Shown: positions 13,868-16,316 of the stretch, piece by piece
Layout of the letters: each line of letters starts with the position of its first letter
Position numbering within the stretch: the first letter of the stretch is position 1
Origin: Chrysiogenia bacterium
Lineage (GTDB): Bacteria > JAGRBM01
Assembly: GCA_020434085.1 (NCBI GenBank)
Contig: JAGRBM010000284.1
Span: forward strand, 1-16,316
Direction of reading: 5' to 3'
DNA: 16,316 nt
Made by a program: the position numbers and the translations under genes
The notes under the pieces: model-generated
What the model was told of the DNA's origin: nothing
The model's database searches: none
The model's input: only the letters and a program-made list of their open reading frames with translations

Positions 13868-14185
13868 TCATGTCTGCGATTTGATGGTTTCGGTCTGATC
13901 CGGGATCTCATCTGCAAGCGCCAGGGCATTGGCACGCGGCCAATACAGGTAGCGCATGATGACCGAGATGAAGAGCACGTTGCAGCCGATGTTGAAGAGA
14001 ATCGGCGCGTCGAAGTTCAGGTGCAGCGCCGCGTAGACGCCGGCGCACAGCTCCCCCGAGAGCCACAGCCACAGGAATCCGGCCGAGACTCCGCGCGAGT
14101 GTCCCTGCCGCAGGCTCTGAAAGGCCTGCGGCGCGCCGCACACCGCAAGCAGCGTGTTTCCGAGCCAGCCGATGGATTCGATCAT
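13868..14185 (-). CDS. PQ-loop repeat membrane protein (SemiSWEET/YeiR-like)
   Basis: This 105-residue protein has three predicted membrane helices (about 4-20, 34-54, 60-80). The Pro-Gln motif (residues 19-20) sits in CGAPQAFQSLRQGHSRGVS, the standard PQ-loop context, which is followed by GFLWLWLSGEL. Single three-helix PQ-loop proteins of bacteria form dimers, and some (SemiSWEETs) carry sugars across the inner membrane; the substrate here is unknown. The open frame extends upstream into an intergenic repeat, but ATG 14185 (MIESIGWLGN) is where the family pattern begins. No strong ribosome binding site is visible. It is convergent with the isomerase gene and follows the Nudix gene on the same strand. 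Confidence 0.8.
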   Translation of the reverse strand: MIESIGWLGNTLLAVCGAPQAFQSLRQGHSRGVSAGFLWLWLSGELCAGVYAALHLNFDAPILFNIGCNVLFISVIMRYLYWPRANALALADEIPDQTETIKSQT

Positions 14186-14214
14186 CGTTCCATAAACCTG
14201 AATACCTGAGTGGC

Positions 14215-14297
14215 TGTCATTCTGAAGGGAGCGCAGCTCCCTGAAGAATCGCGTCCACGCCGGCTCCACGCGATTCTTCGCTGCGCCCAGAATGACA
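14215..14297. repeat. Intergenic nested inverted repeat
   Basis: Outer arms TGTCATTCTG (14215-14224) and CAGAATGACA (14288-14297) and inner arms GAAGAATCGCGT (14243-14254) and ACGCGATTCTTC (14268-14279) are all perfect. An extra GGGAGCGCAGCTCCC hairpin lies in the left arm only. The combination of TGTCATTCTG and GAAGAATC is a dispersed palindromic element seen in many bacterial genomes. It lies just upstream of the PQ-loop gene and downstream of the Nudix gene and could affect expression of either. Confidence 0.82.
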
Positions 14298-14328
14298 GGT
14301 TTCTTTGAAATGCTGCATCGACGTGCGG

Positions 14329-15228
14329 CTAGACCGACTCAATCGCCTTCCACGTCCCGCCTTCCATGGTGAAACCGAGCGGGGTGTCCTGGGTGACCTC
14401 GACGGGTTCTCCCACCTGCTCGCCGTATTCGGGGTGGCCGGGCAGCAGGATGGTCAGGGTGGTGGCCTTTGGTTTGGGGCGCGGCAGGTTGGTGACGACC
14501 GTGCGTTTTCCAAGGCCCGCGATGGTGGAGCTGACGCTGGCATAGGCGGCAAGGCGCTGGAGCGTTACCCAGGTGGGCGGCGCGAGTTTGATCTTGCCCT
14601 GGGTGAAGGCGGCGATGGCATCGGCCGGGCGGAACCAGTCCCACTCGGTCAGCTCGTGCTCGTCGTGGGTGGGCTCCTGCCCCTCGGGCGCGGCGGCGAC
14701 GAAGAAGCGCGTGTCGTAGCGCTTGCTCTCGATTTCGGGCGTGATCCAGTGGTCGAAATAGGCGAGCAGGTCCGGCCGCAGCAGCAGCTCTTCCTTGCCC
14801 GCAATGCTCAGCAGCGTCTCGGGATGTTCACGGTCGTTGAGGTGGTCGCGGTACCCGGCCAGCCGCTCCTTGCGGGCGGCGTCGTTTTCCAGGTGAATCA
14901 CCTCGCCGGGTGCGCACCTTGGCGAGGCCAGCAGGCAGCCGGCTTCCTCGAAGGTCTCGCGCAGCGCCGCCACGTAGTGGGCGCGCACTTCTTCAGCGCT
15001 CCCGCGAAAGCGCGAGCGCGCTTCTTCCCAGTCGAAGTCTGCGAGAACTTCAGCATAACCCGCGTCGAAGTCGTGCTCGTCCACCTTGCCGCCGGGAAAG
15101 ACGTGAACCCCGCCCATGAACCCGCTCTTGCCGTGGCGGCGCATGAGGAGAACCTCGGTCCCCTCGCCCCCCGAAGAAGCGGGACGAAGCAGTACCAGAG
15201 TGGCTGCGGGCTTGATGGGATGGGCCAT
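14329..15228 (-). CDS. NUDT19-like Nudix hydrolase (probable CoA diphosphatase)
   Basis: This 299-residue protein has a split Nudix box. FPGGKVD (44-50) carries the box's leading glycines, and ALRETFEEAG (88-97) carries the REUXEEXGU part, separated by about 37 residues. The split box, the VLLMRRH strand before it and the family length match RP2/NUDT19-type Nudix enzymes, which hydrolyse CoA and acyl-CoA to 3',5'-ADP and phosphopantetheine derivatives. Glu91, Glu94 and Glu95 are the expected metal ligands. Start: ATG 15228 with GGAGG at 15242-15238, spacing 9. The nearby ECH1-like and MFE-2-like genes fit a role in CoA turnover. Substrate use is inferred from the family. Confidence 0.85.
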   Translation of the reverse strand: MAHPIKPAATLVLLRPASSGGEGTEVLLMRRHGKSGFMGGVHVFPGGKVDEHDFDAGYAEVLADFDWEEARSRFRGSAEEVRAHYVAALRETFEEAGCLLASPRCAPGEVIHLENDAARKERLAGYRDHLNDREHPETLLSIAGKEELLLRPDLLAYFDHWITPEIESKRYDTRFFVAAAPEGQEPTHDEHELTEWDWFRPADAIAAFTQGKIKLAPPTWVTLQRLAAYASVSSTIAGLGKRTVVTNLPRPKPKATTLTILLPGHPEYGEQVGEPVEVTQDTPLGFTMEGGTWKAIESV

Positions 15229-15339
15229 GTCGGGCGTCCTCCAAGGTGAACGGCTGTTTACTTTGTAGTCGGGAAGAAGCGAGAGTGGCAATCCCGCCGC
15301 GCACCGAGAGTATTAGAAAAAGCGCGGAAAAGCGTCTCT

Positions 15340-15353
15340 ACTGATCGATCAGT
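15340..15353. promoter_or_regulatory. 14-bp perfect palindrome, possible operator
   Basis: ACTGATCGATCAGT is fully symmetric and lies about 30-110 bases upstream of the divergent Nudix and lipoprotein start codons. It may be a repressor site for one or both. No T-run follows, so it is not a terminator. Confidence 0.4.
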
Positions 15354-15380
15354 GCAGAATTCCGGTGACCTCGCGCACAC

Positions 15381-15812
15381 ATGGAGCCGCGTGTTTCGGC
15401 AATGATCCGGGTGATGGATCACCTTTCGAAAACACCAATCCCGGCACTTCGTCGTCTCCAGATCGTTTTGGCAGTGGTCGTCCTTGCGCTGGCACTGCCA
15501 GCAACCAGCGGTTGCGGACTGGGCGAGTGTATCCTCGAACCGAAAATCGAATACTTCTACCCTTCGCGTGGAAGCGTTGAACAAGGTGAGATCGTCTACC
15601 TGGGCTGGGAATCCTACAACGAAACCTCCTGCGAAATCGTTGCGGTAACCGCAACGGAAAAGGTCTACTTCGTTCCAATCTGGAAGGATACCTACGGAGT
15701 CGACACGCCTGTCGAGGACGTCACCTATTGGCTGGTCTGTGAGAACTCCTGCGGCGGAAGAGATTACGCCATGACACAGGTCAGTATTATTTCCCTGGCA
15801 ATGCCGGAGTAG
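15381..15812 (+). CDS. Small lipoprotein with probable Ig-like domain
   Basis: This frame gives up to 143 residues. A basic n-region and hydrophobic core (about 26-40) end in the lipobox TSGC, with Cys45 as the lipidated residue. The rest (about 54-140) has the pattern of a bacterial Ig-like beta-sandwich: IEYFYPSRGSVEQGEIVYLG, then W, TYWLVCENSCGG and a final beta strand MTQVSI. Three further cysteines may form a disulfide. The start is uncertain: ATGs at 15381, 15402 and 15414 all lack a good ribosome binding site, and the later two would give a more normal signal peptide length. It is convergent with the metallo-beta-lactamase-fold gene. The function is unknown; surface adhesion or assembly is possible. 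Confidence 0.68.
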   Translation: MEPRVSAMIRVMDHLSKTPIPALRRLQIVLAVVVLALALPATSGCGLGECILEPKIEYFYPSRGSVEQGEIVYLGWESYNETSCEIVAVTATEKVYFVPIWKDTYGVDTPVEDVTYWLVCENSCGGRDYAMTQVSIISLAMPE

Positions 15813-15821
15813 CGGGCTCCC

Positions 15822-16316
15822 TCAGCCCCCCTGATCAACCAGCTCGCCGAGCTTGGCGTGGCCGTCGTAGAAGATGGGCCAGCCATCGCCGACGAGCACG
15901 GCGTCGATGGCGTCGTGCTCGAGGATGCGGCGTACCGACTCGATGGCCGCTTCCTTGTCGGTGAGCTTTTCATCGGGCAGCAGGTTGAGCGCGCCGCCGC
16001 GGTGGCCGCGGATGAGGTCGCCGGTAATCAGCGTGCTCTCTTCAAGCAGCAGCGCCAGCTCGCCCGGCGTTTTCGAGCCCTGCATCTCCAGCGCGCTGAG
16101 TCCGGGGACGATTTCCTCGCCATCTTCGATCCAGCGGTCGGCAGCAAAGACGCCCTTCTCGGCGACCGGGCCGAGCAGCTTTGCGCCGAAGACGCCCTGG
16201 AGCTCATGGGCCACGCGGGTGTGATCGGAATTGGTCACGACGATGAGCGCCGCCCCGCCAAGCGACCTGAGATGCTCCAGGTCATGGGCGCTCATCGGCA
16301 TCGGGTCGATGAGGAC
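15822..16316 (-). CDS. Metallo-beta-lactamase-fold protein (N-terminus missing)
   Basis: The frame is open to the window edge, giving 165 residues, and the true start lies outside. The first visible residues VLIDPMPMS are the usual strand before motif II of MBL-fold proteins, followed by LIVVTNSDHTRVAHELQ, where the common HxHxDH becomes TNxDHxR. LLEESTLITGDLI (motif III/IV region) has the conserved GD, and the region near the end reads VLVGDGWPIF, in which the usual motif V His is missing. Such variants occur in MBL-like proteins of unknown or reduced metal binding; glyoxalase II-like or hydrolase activity cannot be assumed. The product could alternatively be a pseudo-enzyme. Confidence 0.75.
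   Translation of the reverse strand, partial: VLIDPMPMSAHDLEHLRSLGGAALIVVTNSDHTRVAHELQGVFGAKLLGPVAEKGVFAADRWIEDGEEIVPGLSALEMQGSKTPGELALLLEESTLITGDLIRGHRGGALNLLPDEKLTDKEAAIESVRRILEHDAIDAVLVGDGWPIFYDGHAKLGELVDQGG

Noticed and set aside
14186-14269. N-terminal extension of the PQ-loop frame
   Set aside because: It is translated from the nested inverted repeat. The first membrane helix of the family starts right after ATG 14185.
1-16316. CRISPR array, prophage or insertion sequence
   Set aside because: No regularly spaced direct repeats, no transposase, integrase or structural phage genes in any frame.

Overview
The window is a stretch of high-GC chromosome from a Gram-negative bacterium. The outer envelope is implied by two probable lipoproteins and several exported proteins. 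The mix of genes is reminiscent of the former Deltaproteobacteria (Myxococcota-like or Desulfobacterota-like lineages): a DUF3467 protein, many short-chain dehydrogenases, and an acyl-CoA degradation set. That placement is an inference from gene content only and is not firm. No phage, transposase, plasmid or CRISPR genes were seen.

Left edge (1-1570). The end of ftsK is followed closely by an orphan gene of visibly lower GC with a possible HEPN-like RX4H motif. That gene abuts the 3' end of a minus-strand tRNA-Cys(GCA) that encodes its own CCA. A gene-poor stretch with a strong hairpin leads to a DUF3467 protein. A perfect 26-bp inverted repeat of a REP-like type sits just upstream of it.

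Middle (1700-7574). A minus-strand SDR is followed by a secreted purple-acid-phosphatase-like enzyme with a clear rho-independent terminator. Then comes a 0.6-kb region with no convincing gene. After it lies a plus-strand three-gene cluster: a membrane-anchored protein with a possible LolA-like fold, an exported TPR protein with four C-terminal membrane helices, and a FabG-like SDR.

Envelope/SDR cluster (7571-11615, minus strand). Five closely spaced genes read, in transcription order, SDR, DUF2846-like lipoprotein, exported four-cysteine protein B, exported four-cysteine protein A, SDR. Proteins A and B look like diverged paralogues of each other, and so do the two flanking SDRs. I do not recognise this cluster as a described system; it is the most interesting candidate in the window.

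Acyl-CoA region (11822-15228). A minus-strand MFE-2/HSD17B4-like hydroxyacyl-CoA dehydrogenase domain protein and a plus-strand dienoyl-CoA isomerase (ECH1-like) are divergently transcribed. Between them is a perfect 8-4-8 inverted repeat that overlaps a candidate promoter, a plausible TetR-type operator. A PQ-loop membrane protein and a NUDT19-like Nudix hydrolase (CoA diphosphatase-like) follow. The bacterial homologues of three peroxisomal CoA enzymes therefore lie close together.

Right edge (15229-16316). A small lipoprotein with a probable Ig-like beta-sandwich has a 14-bp palindrome upstream. It converges on a metallo-beta-lactamase-fold protein whose N-terminus lies outside the window. 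Three different families of intergenic inverted repeats (near 1.6, 11.7 and 14.2 kb) are present.
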